A stretch of DNA of 30,191 bases, taken from contig CAZROA010000067.1 in assembly GCA_964601575.1 (NCBI GenBank), positions 1 through 30,191 on the forward strand, given 5' to 3'. This document shows, piece after piece, positions 15,432-23,798 of this stretch. Below the pieces are notes generated by a model. That model did no database searches and had not been told where the DNA came from. It saw nothing but the letters and a program-made list of their open reading frames with translations. Made by a program: the position numbers and the translations under genes. The stretch comes from CAZKEG01 sp964601575. GTDB lineage: Bacteria > Desulfobacterota > Thermodesulfobacteria > Thermodesulfobacteriales > Thermodesulfatatoraceae. Positions within the stretch are counted from its first letter, which is position 1. Every line of letters begins with the position of its first letter.

Positions 15432-16035
15432 CCGCCTCGGCAGGGATCTCAAGGCTCAAAGCCCCCCGAAGATCGCCGGGCTTGAGTCCTTGGGCCCGGT
15501 CTTCGGGGTAAAGGAACCTTATCTCCGCCTGATAAAAGGAAGGGATTTGATGCGGATCTCCGTGACAAGAAAGGCATTCTTGCTTGGTATAAATGGGAAT
15601 GAAATAGCGATAGACGGTCTTCCCAGAGCGTTCGTCGACAACCACCTTGGGGACGATGTTTTGCCCCTGGGCCAGTTTCTTTTCATAGAGGTGAAGTATC
15701 TTTTCGGCCACTTCGTCCGGGCGATGTTTAAGATCACGGTATTTTAGAGAAACCACCCGAACCCTTACCCGCCAATCATGAAGGTATTCTCGCATGTCAA
15801 AGGTAAGCCATCGATCCAGATCTCCAAAGAAAAACCTTGCCCCCTCAAGTCCTTCTTTCTTGATCATGAGCTTGAGATTTTTCTGTTCAAGGCTCAAATA
15901 ACGATGCTCCAACCAAAAACACAGATCTTTCAAAGGATTGAAATCTTCGGCCCGGAGAAGGCCCAAGCCTCCCAAAACCAAAAAAAGGACCAAAGAGAAA
16001 GAAACCAATCTTTTGGGCCTTGGAAAGCTTTTCAT
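15406..16035 (-). CDS. Tll0287/DUF3365-like protein with one c-type haem motif
   Basis: A 209 aa exported or membrane-anchored protein. Residues 10-28 form a signal/anchor segment (LVSFSLVLFLVLGGLGLL). Near residue 154 lies a CxxCH motif (KQECLSCHGDPHQIP), preceded by VYRYFIPIYT. This looks like the DUF3365/Tll0287 family, whose members bind haem c in a PAS-like fold and often act as the input part of sensors. Here it stands alone, with no kinase or cyclase domain. Its ATG is 5 bases after the lon stop with a GGGG-type ribosome site overlapping the lon end, so it belongs to the lon operon. Its 3' end overlaps thiC by 26 bases on the other strand. Its role in redox or NO/O2 sensing is inferred from the family. 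Confidence 0.75.
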   Translation of the reverse strand: MKSFPRPKRLVSFSLVLFLVLGGLGLLRAEDFNPLKDLCFWLEHRYLSLEQKNLKLMIKKEGLEGARFFFGDLDRWLTFDMREYLHDWRVRVRVVSLKYRDLKHRPDEVAEKILHLYEKKLAQGQNIVPKVVVDERSGKTVYRYFIPIYTKQECLSCHGDPHQIPSFYQAEIRFLYPEDRAQGLKPGDLRGALSLEIPAEAVKYFSFRR

Positions 16036-16040
16036 CTATC

Positions 16041-18443
16041 CTACCCCTTTTTGGTCCGTTTTTGGGCCTTAGAGAAGAGCAAAGCCTCTTTCAGAACCTG
16101 ATCTATGTGCCTGACGGGGATAAACTGTATCTTACGTCTCATATGTTTCGGTATCTCTTCGAGATCCTTTAAATTTTTTTCCGGGATGATGACCTTGGTG
16201 ATGCCCTTCCTCAAAGCAGCCAAGGCCTTCTCTTTGATTCCTCCGACCGGAAGGACTTTGCCTCTCAGGGTAATCTCCCCGGTCATGGCCACGTCTTTGG
16301 AGACCGGAACCTTGGCCAGGGCAGAGATCATGGCCGTGGCCATGGTCACTCCGGCTGAAGGTCCATCTTTGGGGATGGCTCCAGCAGGAACGTGGATGTG
16401 TAAATCGTATTTCTCATAAAAATTAGGCCGGATACCCAGTTGTTTGGCCTTGGACCGAGTATAAGAAAGGGCCGCCTGGGCGCTTTCCCGCATCACCTCA
16501 CCCAACTGACCGGTCAGGATGAGGTTCCCCTTCCCCTCCATGATCAGGGCCTCGACGTAAAGGACCTCGCCTCCGTATTGAGTCCAGGCAAGCCCGGTGG
16601 CCACGCCGATTTCGTCTTCCTCCTGTTCGAGCTCTGGGATGTAGGCCGGCACCCCCAAATATTTAGAGAGATTCTTCTTGGTCACCAAAAAGGGACCGGT
16701 TTCTCCCTCGGCAATCCTCCGGGCTATCTTACGGCAGATGGCCGCCAGTTTTCGTTCAAGCTCTCGAAGGCCGGCCTCTTCGGTATACTCGTTGATGATC
16801 TTGAGAATGGTATCATCAGAAAGGCGTAAGGCCTTGGGTTCAAGGCCGTGTTCACGTATCTGCCTTGGTAATAAATATTTCTTGGCGATGACTAGCTTTT
16901 CCTCTGCGGTGTAACCTGAGAGGTAGATGATCTCCATACGATCCTTGAGGGCCGGGGGAATGGGATCGGTCATATTGGCGGTGGCAATGAACATCACCCG
17001 GGAGAGATCAAAAGGGACCCCGAGATAATGGTCCACAAAGGCATTATTCTGTTCCGGATCAAGCACTTCCAATAGGGCTGCCGAGGGATCGCCCTGGAAG
17101 TCGGCATAGAGCTTATCGATCTCGTCGATCATAAAGACCGGATTGTTGGTCCCGGCCTGCTTTAACCCCTGAATGATACGCCCGGGCATGGCCCCGATGT
17201 AAGTACGGCGATGACCGCGGATCTCAGCCTCATCCCGAACCCCACCAAGGGAGATACGCACAAACTTGCGCCCCAACGCCCGGGCAATAGAACGCCCCAA
17301 GGAGGTCTTTCCCACCCCCGGAGGGCCGACAAAGCAGAGGATAGGCCCCTTGGCCTTGGGGTTTAATTTCCGTACGGCCAGGTATTCAAGAATGCGTTCC
17401 TTGACCTTCTCCAAGTTATAGTGGTCTTCGTCGAGGATCCATCGGGCCTCTTTAAGGTCGAGTTTATCTCGGCTCTGTCTGCGCCAGGGGAGTTCTATCA
17501 GCCATTCGAGGTAGGTCCTGATAATGGCTGCCTCGGCTGAGTCAGCATGCATCATCTCCAGGCGCCGCAACTGTTTGAGGGCCTCTTTCTCTACTTCTTT
17601 GGGCATGCGGGCCTTGCGAATCTTTTCTTCTAGTTCTTCGATCTCCTGGGTCTGTTCGTCTATCTCTCCTAGCTCACGTTTTATGGCCCGTAATTGTTCC
17701 CGTAAGAAATATTCCCTTTGGGTACGGCTCATCTCCTCCTGGGCCTCGGTCTGAATCTTGGCCTTGACCGTGGCTACCTCAAGCTCCCGCAGGAGGAAAT
17801 GATGAAGACGCTTGAGACGCTCGACCGGATCAAAGGTCTCCAGTAATTCCTGGGCCTCGGACATCTTCAGGCGCAGATGGGTGGCCACGATATCCGCCAG
17901 CCGTCCTGGTTCCTCAAGGCTATCGATTAGGGAAGTAAGATCCGGATTGAGTTGGCCCCTTAAGGCAAAGACCTTTTCTGCCGTTTCTTTTACCGAACGG
18001 ATAAGGGCCTCGGTCTCAACGTCTATCTCTTTTGGTTCTTCTTCTTTCACAGGTTCGATGCGCACCTTGAAAAAGGGTGAAGTCTGCAAAAAGTCTGTGA
18101 TGATTACCCGGGCCAGGGCCTGAATCAGGATCTTGAGCCGCCCGTCGGGAAGCTTTAGGGTGCGCATGATGACCGCGACCACTCCCACTTGATAGATGTC
18201 CTCGGGGCTAGGCTCCTCAAGGTCTGGATTCTTCTGGGTGCTGAGGACGATCAGTCGATCGGTATTTAGGGCCTGGTTAAGGGCCTCAAGAGAGGCTTCC
18301 CTCCCCACAAAAAGGGGGATAACCATCGAGGGGAAAAGGACCACATCCCGGACAGCCATTAAGGGCAGCTCTTCCGGGACCTCAATGGTCTCTTCCTCAC
18401 CGAGATCGGCTATCATGGTCGTCTGTTCTTCTAATTCCGGCAT
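16041..18443 (-). CDS. lon: ATP-dependent Lon protease
   Basis: An 800 aa LonA protease that degrades damaged and regulatory proteins in the cytoplasm. Order: substrate-binding N domain (about 22-220; LPLMAVRDVVLFPSMVIPLF), a coiled-coil linker (about 220-300), the AAA+ module with Walker A GPPGVGKTS (373-381) and Walker B VFMIDEID (436-443), a sensor region, and the C-terminal protease with S696 (PKDGPSAG) and K739 (GGIKEKA) as the Ser-Lys dyad. The spacing of 43 residues between them equals that of E. coli Lon. A good Shine-Dalgarno (GGAGGG) precedes the ATG. A small winged-helix-like gene ends 43 bases upstream and the haem-motif gene begins 5 bases downstream. No CIRCE element is visible upstream. 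Confidence 0.98.
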   Translation of the reverse strand: MPELEEQTTMIADLGEEETIEVPEELPLMAVRDVVLFPSMVIPLFVGREASLEALNQALNTDRLIVLSTQKNPDLEEPSPEDIYQVGVVAVIMRTLKLPDGRLKILIQALARVIITDFLQTSPFFKVRIEPVKEEEPKEIDVETEALIRSVKETAEKVFALRGQLNPDLTSLIDSLEEPGRLADIVATHLRLKMSEAQELLETFDPVERLKRLHHFLLRELEVATVKAKIQTEAQEEMSRTQREYFLREQLRAIKRELGEIDEQTQEIEELEEKIRKARMPKEVEKEALKQLRRLEMMHADSAEAAIIRTYLEWLIELPWRRQSRDKLDLKEARWILDEDHYNLEKVKERILEYLAVRKLNPKAKGPILCFVGPPGVGKTSLGRSIARALGRKFVRISLGGVRDEAEIRGHRRTYIGAMPGRIIQGLKQAGTNNPVFMIDEIDKLYADFQGDPSAALLEVLDPEQNNAFVDHYLGVPFDLSRVMFIATANMTDPIPPALKDRMEIIYLSGYTAEEKLVIAKKYLLPRQIREHGLEPKALRLSDDTILKIINEYTEEAGLRELERKLAAICRKIARRIAEGETGPFLVTKKNLSKYLGVPAYIPELEQEEDEIGVATGLAWTQYGGEVLYVEALIMEGKGNLILTGQLGEVMRESAQAALSYTRSKAKQLGIRPNFYEKYDLHIHVPAGAIPKDGPSAGVTMATAMISALAKVPVSKDVAMTGEITLRGKVLPVGGIKEKALAALRKGITKVIIPEKNLKDLEEIPKHMRRKIQFIPVRHIDQVLKEALLFSKAQKRTKKG

Positions 18444-18486
18444 CTTCCCTCCTGATCATTTCGGTTTGGGCGGTTAATCTAATGGG

Positions 18487-18783
18487 CTAAGACCTCTCTT
18501 CAAAGAGGACCTGTCGGAGGTAAAGGCGGGCCGGACGGGATAATTCATAATAGGTATGATTCATGTGTTTGGGACGACGCAGACCCTTTTTCTTTAAAAA
18601 TCGACCCCCCACCCTCTCTAAAAAGCCCATGTTTTCCAATCTTCGCAGGCGTAACATGGTCTCCCCCAGCTCTAAACCAAGGCGTCTGGAAATAAACTTG
18701 GCACAATCCGGGGCCAAGGCATATAAATCCTTTAATAATTTCCAATCGATTTCGTCGATAATTCCCCAGGGTAAGGCCCTCAT
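18487..18783 (-). CDS. Small putative winged-helix protein (DUF2250-like)
   Basis: A 98 aa basic protein that I recognise only by its pattern. IDWKLLKDLYALAPDCAKFI is followed by SRRLGLELGETMLRLRRLE and NMGFLERVGGRFLKKKG. This gives helix, helix-turn-helix and a short wing, the layout of a winged-helix DNA-binding domain; small DUF2250 proteins of archaea look similar. The tail (YYELSRPARLYLRQVLFEE) would be a closing helix. There is no effector domain. The ATG has a modest GGGG ribosome site. It is the first gene before lon (43-base gap), so it may be a local regulator of the operon. That function is inferred, and the family assignment is tentative. Confidence 0.62.
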   Translation of the reverse strand: MRALPWGIIDEIDWKLLKDLYALAPDCAKFISRRLGLELGETMLRLRRLENMGFLERVGGRFLKKKGLRRPKHMNHTYYELSRPARLYLRQVLFEERS

Positions 18784-19058
18784 TTTATCCCCAATTAATA
18801 AAAAGATTTTACTTTAAAATTTTGGCCGTTGGGCCGTTATATATTGGAGAACTTCTTTCAGCACTGTGCTTGACAGCAAAGCTCGATAATTGCTAAGTTG
18901 AATTGATGAAAGTGTTTAAAATCGTTCAATAATTTATTCCATGGAAGAAATTCCTGTAAAACAACGGCTAGTTTTATCCTCTTCCCCAAGAGTCTATAAC
19001 GTCCCTTTGGGTCTAAAAAGTCAAATCCAGAAAAGTCAAAATAAGGAGGAGTGTGTCT
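18784..19058 (+). other. 275-base divergent gap between the winged-helix gene and ppsA
   Basis: This is the longest gene-free stretch in the window and is AT-rich. It holds a likely ppsA promoter, a small perfect inverted repeat AGCAC-T-GTGCT (18860-18870) touching the -35, and a repeated GGCCGTT (around 18822-18837). A 41-codon open frame (18941-19066) overlaps the ppsA start but has no ribosome site. I see no riboswitch fold or RNA gene by eye. Confidence 0.5.
18870..18899 (+). promoter_or_regulatory. Putative promoter upstream of ppsA
   Basis: A perfect -35 TTGACA (18870-18875) is followed after 18 bases by a weak -10, TAAGTT (18894-18899). The inverted repeat AGCAC-T-GTGCT ends on the first base of the -35, where a repressor could block it. 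The untranslated leader would be about 150 bases, which is long. Confidence 0.3.
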
Positions 19059-21494
19059 ATGGCTAAAGAGCCTCTTATACTTTGGTTTAAAGAGATCTCT
19101 ATCAAGGATGTCCCCCTGGTGGGGGGGAAGAACGCCTCTTTGGGGGAGATGTACAGTAACCTGACCCCGAAAGGGGTCAACATTCCCAATGGTTTTGCGG
19201 TTACTGCAGCGGCTTATCGGTATTTTATCAAAGAAAATCAGCTAGATCAAAAGATTCGCGATGCCTTGGAAGGCCTTGATACCCACAACATCAAGGACTT
19301 ACAGCGACGAGGGCGTACCGTACGAAAGATGATCTTAGAAGCGGAGATGCCGGAAAGATTGGCCCAGGAGATCGAGAAGGCCTACCAAAAATTGGAAGAA
19401 GAATATGGGGCCAATGTAGACGTTGCCGTTCGTTCCTCAGCCACCGCTGAAGACCTACCCGATGCCTCCTTTGCCGGTCAGCAGGATACCTACCTGAACA
19501 TCCAAGGGGTGGAAAACGTCATCGACGCCGTAAAACGCTGCTTTGCCTCTCTTTTTACCGACCGAGCCATCTCTTATCGTCAGGATAAGGGCTTTGATCA
19601 TTTTAACGTCTATCTCTCGGTGGCGGTACAAAAGATGGTCCGAAGCGACGCTGCGGCCTCAGGGGTGATGTTCACCATTGATACCGAAAGTGGTTTTAAA
19701 GACGTCGTTTATATCACTGGGGCCTGGGGGCTTGGAGAAAACGTCGTCCAGGGCAAGGTCAACCCGGATGAATTTTACGTCTTCAAACCCACCCTTAAGA
19801 TGGGCTTCCGGCCCATCCTTTCCAAGAAGCTCGGGTCCAAAGAGTACCGTATGGTCTACGGTACAAGCCCACGCTGCCCAGTCCGTAACCTGAAGACCCC
19901 CAAAAAATTACAAAAACAATTTTGTATCTCCGATGATGAAATCTTGAAACTGGCTGAATGGGCTATCATCATCGAGGAACATTATGGCCGGCCCATGGAT
20001 ATCGAATGGGCCAAAGACGGTGACGGCCAAACGGTAGGGAGCGGGAAACTCTTTATCGTCCAAGCTCGTCCAGAAACGGTCCACGGGACCAAAAAAGAGC
20101 AATTTTACGAAATTTATAAGCTCAAGGGTAAGGGTAAGATCCTCACCACCGGTAAGGCCGTGGGGAGCAAGATCGGTCAAGGGAAGGCCCGGGTGATTGA
20201 AAGCGTGGCGAAGATCAGCGAGTTCAAGCCCGGCGAGGTCTTAGTTACCGATATGACCGATCCCGACTGGGAACCGATCATGAAGATCGCCTCGGCTATC
20301 GTCACCAACCGCGGAGGCCGAACCTGTCATGCGGCCATTATCTCTCGTGAATTGGGTATCCCCTGTATCGTGGGCACCGATAATGCCACCAAGGTAGTCA
20401 AGACTGGGATGGAGGTCACCGTTGATTGTTCCCAGGGAGAAGAGGGCTATCTTTACGAAGGCCTGGTCCCCTTTGAGGTAGATCGGATCGATCTGACCAA
20501 GATACCCAAGACCAAGACCAAGATCATGATGAACGTAGGGATTCCGGAGCAGGCCTTTGCCCAAGGACAGTTACCAAATGATGGTGTTGGCCTAGCCAGA
20601 CTTGAATTTATCATTGGCTCTCATATCGGGATCCATCCCCTGGCCCTTTTGAACTATAAAGATCTCAAGAAAAAAGCCCGTCGGGACGCCAAGATCCGTG
20701 AAGTAGTCAAGATCATCGATGAAAAGACCTCCATGTATGAAAATAAGGCCGACTTTTACGTGGACATCCTGGCCCAAGGTATCGCCATGATCGCCGCTGC
20801 CTTTTGGCCCAAGGACGTCATCGTGCGCATGTCTGACTTTAAGACCAATGAATATGCGGGCCTGGTCGGAGGCCATCTTTACGAACCCGAAGAACACAAT
20901 CCGATGATCGGTTGGCGTGGGGCCTCCCGTTATTATGATCCGGCCTTTGAACCGGCCTTTGCCTTGGAATGTAAGGCCCTTAAGAAGGTCCGTGATGAGA
21001 TGGGACTGACTAACGTCAAGGCCATGATCCCCTTCTGTCGAACGGTAGAGGAAGGGCAAAAGGTGATCAAGGTCATGGAGAAATACGGGCTTAAACAGGG
21101 AGAAAACGGACTTGAAATCTATGTCATGTGCGAGATCCCAAGCAACGTGATCCTGGCCGATGAGTTCTCTAAGGTCTTCGATGGTTTTTCCATCGGTTCA
21201 AACGACCTTACCCAGCTCACCCTTGGTCTTGACCGGGATTCGGAGTTGGTAGCCCATATCTATGACGAACGCAACCCAGCGGTAAAGAAGCTCATCCGAG
21301 AGGTCATCCAGGTGGCCAAAAAGAACAAACGTAAGATCGGTATTTGTGGCCAAGCCCCCAGTGACTTTCCAGACTTTGCGGCCTTCCTCGTGGAATGCGG
21401 CATTGACTCCATGAGCCTAACGCCTGATACCATCGTCAGGACCAGGCTTTTGGTGGCTGAAAAAGAAAAAGAATTGGGTATCAAGCCAGAATAA
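19059..21494 (+). CDS. ppsA: Phosphoenolpyruvate synthase
   Basis: An 811 aa enzyme that makes PEP from pyruvate and ATP (pyruvate, water dikinase), the entry to gluconeogenesis. Order: ATP-grasp domain with VGGKNASLGEMY (21-32), AVRSSATAEDLPDASFAGQQ (123-142) and WGLGENVVQGKVNPDEF; the phosphohistidine domain with H424 in GGRTCHAAIISREL; and the C-terminal PEP/pyruvate TIM barrel with ARLEFI, VRMSDFKTNEY, GWRGASRYY and SIGSNDLTQLTLGLDRD. The start is the ATG at 19059, with AAGGAGGA eight bases upstream; a GTG at 19053 is less well placed. It is a monocistronic unit closed by a strong terminator. With the GH57 enzyme it suggests sugar or storage-glucan synthesis from C2/C3 units. The domain order and the DLTQ segment favour PpsA over pyruvate, phosphate dikinase. 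Confidence 0.95.
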   Translation: MAKEPLILWFKEISIKDVPLVGGKNASLGEMYSNLTPKGVNIPNGFAVTAAAYRYFIKENQLDQKIRDALEGLDTHNIKDLQRRGRTVRKMILEAEMPERLAQEIEKAYQKLEEEYGANVDVAVRSSATAEDLPDASFAGQQDTYLNIQGVENVIDAVKRCFASLFTDRAISYRQDKGFDHFNVYLSVAVQKMVRSDAAASGVMFTIDTESGFKDVVYITGAWGLGENVVQGKVNPDEFYVFKPTLKMGFRPILSKKLGSKEYRMVYGTSPRCPVRNLKTPKKLQKQFCISDDEILKLAEWAIIIEEHYGRPMDIEWAKDGDGQTVGSGKLFIVQARPETVHGTKKEQFYEIYKLKGKGKILTTGKAVGSKIGQGKARVIESVAKISEFKPGEVLVTDMTDPDWEPIMKIASAIVTNRGGRTCHAAIISRELGIPCIVGTDNATKVVKTGMEVTVDCSQGEEGYLYEGLVPFEVDRIDLTKIPKTKTKIMMNVGIPEQAFAQGQLPNDGVGLARLEFIIGSHIGIHPLALLNYKDLKKKARRDAKIREVVKIIDEKTSMYENKADFYVDILAQGIAMIAAAFWPKDVIVRMSDFKTNEYAGLVGGHLYEPEEHNPMIGWRGASRYYDPAFEPAFALECKALKKVRDEMGLTNVKAMIPFCRTVEEGQKVIKVMEKYGLKQGENGLEIYVMCEIPSNVILADEFSKVFDGFSIGSNDLTQLTLGLDRDSELVAHIYDERNPAVKKLIREVIQVAKKNKRKIGICGQAPSDFPDFAAFLVECGIDSMSLTPDTIVRTRLLVAEKEKELGIKPE

Positions 21495-21517
21495 AGACTC
21501 CTTATAGGTTACGTCAA

Positions 21518-21546
21518 AAAAGGGCCGGAAAAAAACCGGCCCTTTT
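21518..21546 (+). terminator. Rho-independent terminator of ppsA
   Basis: An 11-bp perfect stem, AAAAGGGCCGG (21518-21528) with CCGGCCCTTTT (21536-21546), closes a loop of seven A. It is followed by GTTT and lies 23 bases after the ppsA stop. A-run and T-run are present on both sides, so it could also act on the opposite strand. Confidence 0.92.
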
Positions 21547-21562
21547 GTTTGTCTAGACCTTG

Positions 21563-22513
21563 ATGAAACCGGTTATCCTTGCCCCCATGTCTGGTTTTAC
21601 CCATAGCCCCTTCCGGCGCCTGGCCAGAAAACTTGGAGCAGATTGGACCTGGACAGAGCTGATCAGTGCCAAGATGATCCTTACTAAGGGACTGGATCAT
21701 CCATTGCTCTCCTTTACCGAAGAAGAACGTCCCCTAAGGCTCCAGCTCTACGACGCCGATCCGGATGACCTCTTTCGTGCCGGGGAGTTGGTCCTCAAGC
21801 ATTTACACCCTGATGGGCTTGATCTAAACGCCGGATGTCCAGCGCCTAAGGTCACCCGCCTTGGGGCCGGGGCTGCCTTGCTCAGGGATCTCTCACGTCT
21901 CTATGAAGCTGCTTGCGCCATTGCCGAGGCCTGTAAAGGCCATGGCATCCAACCTTCGGTCAAGTTTCGCCTGGGCTGGGACAAAGACCACCTAGAAAAA
22001 ATAACCGAGGCCTTGCTCAAGGCCGGGATAAAGATCCTTGTCCTCCATGCCCGTCTGGCCAAAGAAGGTTTTTCTGGTCGAGCCCGTTGGTCTAGGATCA
22101 AGGCTCTCAAGGAGCTCGTGGGCCAAGAGGTCATGGTCATCGGCAACGGTGACGTCCAAAGCATCAGAGATATCTCGAAACTCTTTCAAGAAACGGGTTG
22201 CGATGGAGTCATGATCGGTCGAGCGGCCTTAAGCCGCCCTTGGATCTTTACCGAGTGGAAGGAAGGAAAGATTTTAGAATTTTCTCTAAAAGACCGAATT
22301 CGCCTAATAAAGCAACTTTGGAAATATTTTGAGGCATACGACAGGGCTCGGGCCTTAAAAGGCCTCAAAGTTTTGGTGCCTCGTCTGCTTAAAGGAGTCC
22401 ATGGGCGAAGATACATCGTCCCTTGGCTACTCAAGAGCCCAGACGAGATGATCTTTAAAGAAAGACTGGCCCGTCTCCAAGATGAAAAGCGACCTTTTAC
22501 GGCTGATCAATAA
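21563..22513 (+). CDS. dus: tRNA-dihydrouridine synthase
   Basis: A 316 aa flavoenzyme that reduces uridines in the tRNA D-loop. Seen: the N-terminal ILAPMSGFTHSPFRRLAR, the active-site loop LDLNAGCPAPKVTRLGAGAA (the catalytic acid is the Cys in NAGCP), SVKFRLGWD, LVLHAR and the FMN-phosphate binding end VIGNGDVQS with GVMIGRAALSRPW. This is the DusB/bacterial Dus pattern. I chose the ATG at 21563; a TTG at 21560 precedes it and no clear Shine-Dalgarno is visible. It begins just 17 bases after the ppsA terminator, so it may use a promoter inside that gap or rely on read-through. The downstream HDOD gene overlaps its 3' end by 32 bases. Confidence 0.95.
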   Translation: MKPVILAPMSGFTHSPFRRLARKLGADWTWTELISAKMILTKGLDHPLLSFTEEERPLRLQLYDADPDDLFRAGELVLKHLHPDGLDLNAGCPAPKVTRLGAGAALLRDLSRLYEAACAIAEACKGHGIQPSVKFRLGWDKDHLEKITEALLKAGIKILVLHARLAKEGFSGRARWSRIKALKELVGQEVMVIGNGDVQSIRDISKLFQETGCDGVMIGRAALSRPWIFTEWKEGKILEFSLKDRIRLIKQLWKYFEAYDRARALKGLKVLVPRLLKGVHGRRYIVPWLLKSPDEMIFKERLARLQDEKRPFTADQ

Positions 22514-23798
22514 TCGGCTCAAACACCGCTCTGGTCTCGCTGCCTTTGAAGAGACCGTAGACTGGTTTCGTTCGGCTTCACCGGAAAAGGCAAGCCATCT
22601 AAGAGAGATCCTCCAGCGGGTCTTGATCGACAAGGCCCTTATTGTCGAGATACTCAAGGCCGCCAATTCGGTCTTTTATAACCCCGCCGGATTTCCGATT
22701 ACCACTGTCTCCCGGGCCATTACCGTCCTTGGCCTCAAGACCATCAAAAAATTGGCCTTGGCCACCCCCACTCTGAAGTCTTTCCAAGAAAAAGACCCCC
22801 TCTTCCTGCGAGAAATCTCCCTGTCTTATCTCATGGCTTATGTGGCCAGGGAATTTATCAAACCCAAGCGGTTGAGTGCCGAAGAGATCTACCTTATCGC
22901 CCTTTTTAGACGGGTAGGGCGTGAGATACTTTGGCTTCACGCCCCTGAGGTCTATCAACAACTGATAACCCGGTCTGAAGAACAGCAAAGGATCTTGTTT
23001 GGATTAGTAGCGGAGAGGATGCTTCAATATTGGAATCTGCCCTACCTCTTTCTCCAAGGGTTAGAGGGAAACTATACCCATCCGACTCCGGTCTCCTTGG
23101 GGAAAAGCCTTTATCTGGCCGAAGTTTTGGCCAAGGCCCTGATCGAGGGGAGACCTCTCCAAGGCCTAAATCGTTCTCTTTCGCCAAAGATCTTCTCGAA
23201 GGCCCTTGAAAATCTTAAGAAAGACTTAGAAATCTTTCCCCAGCCGGTGGCCTCCTTCTTGGCCAAGGTCTTGGATCAAAAAGTACCCTTAGAAACCATC
23301 CCGGCTAAACCCCAACCCCTTCCCCGTCTTTATGATGAATCTATGGCCAGATTCTTGAGGGAAATCCTCTTGGTCTTGGAAAGTGAATTAAAAGCCAAAG
23401 GACTTTTATTCCTCGGAGACCAAAAGATCTCGATCACCGAGGACCTCAAAGAGAAATTCAAAGAGGTGAGCTTAATCACCTTTCAGGGCCTCTTCTCTAC
23501 AGGAGAACCGCAAGAAATAATTTTAAAGGACCAAAAGGCCCTTTTTATCCCTCTGGAGATCAAAGGCCTACCAATAGGAGGTCTTTTGTTGATCAAGGAT
23601 CAGGGCTTTCCCCAAGAGGCGCATCTGGGCTTAAGGCTCCTCCAAAGGGCTATTAATTTGTTCCTCAGCCAATTCCCTGGGGGCGAGCTTGAGGATACGA
23701 CGGACCGGGACTTCCTCCGGCGAACACCCCAAGATAGCCGCCACCACCTCCACGGCCCGCACACCGCCTTGCAAGGGTTCGTAAAGGCTAAGTATTAA
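22482..23798 (+). CDS. HDOD-domain protein with a C-terminal GAF-like region
   Basis: A 438 aa signalling-type protein. Residues about 8-200 resemble an HDOD domain: ILQRVLIDKALIVEILKAAN, SVFYNPAG, TVSRAITVLGLKTIKKLA, then IYLIALFRRVGREIL, where catalytic HD enzymes would have His-Asp. The missing HD pair is normal for HDOD. Residues about 285-395 look like a degenerate GAF domain (LESELKAKGLLFLGD, LFIPLEIKGLPIGGLLLIKD, LGLRLLQRAINLFLSQF). The final 40 residues or so (from PGGELEDTTDRDF) are low in hydrophobics and are encoded entirely antisense to the conserved C-terminal domain of the neighbouring radical SAM gene. They may therefore be an accidental tail. HDOD proteins act in motility and stress signalling by unclear means. 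The gene is coupled to dus by a 32-base overlap. Confidence 0.78.
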   Translation: MKSDLLRLINNRLKHRSGLAAFEETVDWFRSASPEKASHLREILQRVLIDKALIVEILKAANSVFYNPAGFPITTVSRAITVLGLKTIKKLALATPTLKSFQEKDPLFLREISLSYLMAYVAREFIKPKRLSAEEIYLIALFRRVGREILWLHAPEVYQQLITRSEEQQRILFGLVAERMLQYWNLPYLFLQGLEGNYTHPTPVSLGKSLYLAEVLAKALIEGRPLQGLNRSLSPKIFSKALENLKKDLEIFPQPVASFLAKVLDQKVPLETIPAKPQPLPRLYDESMARFLREILLVLESELKAKGLLFLGDQKISITEDLKEKFKEVSLITFQGLFSTGEPQEIILKDQKALFIPLEIKGLPIGGLLLIKDQGFPQEAHLGLRLLQRAINLFLSQFPGGELEDTTDRDFLRRTPQDSRHHLHGPHTALQGFVKAKY

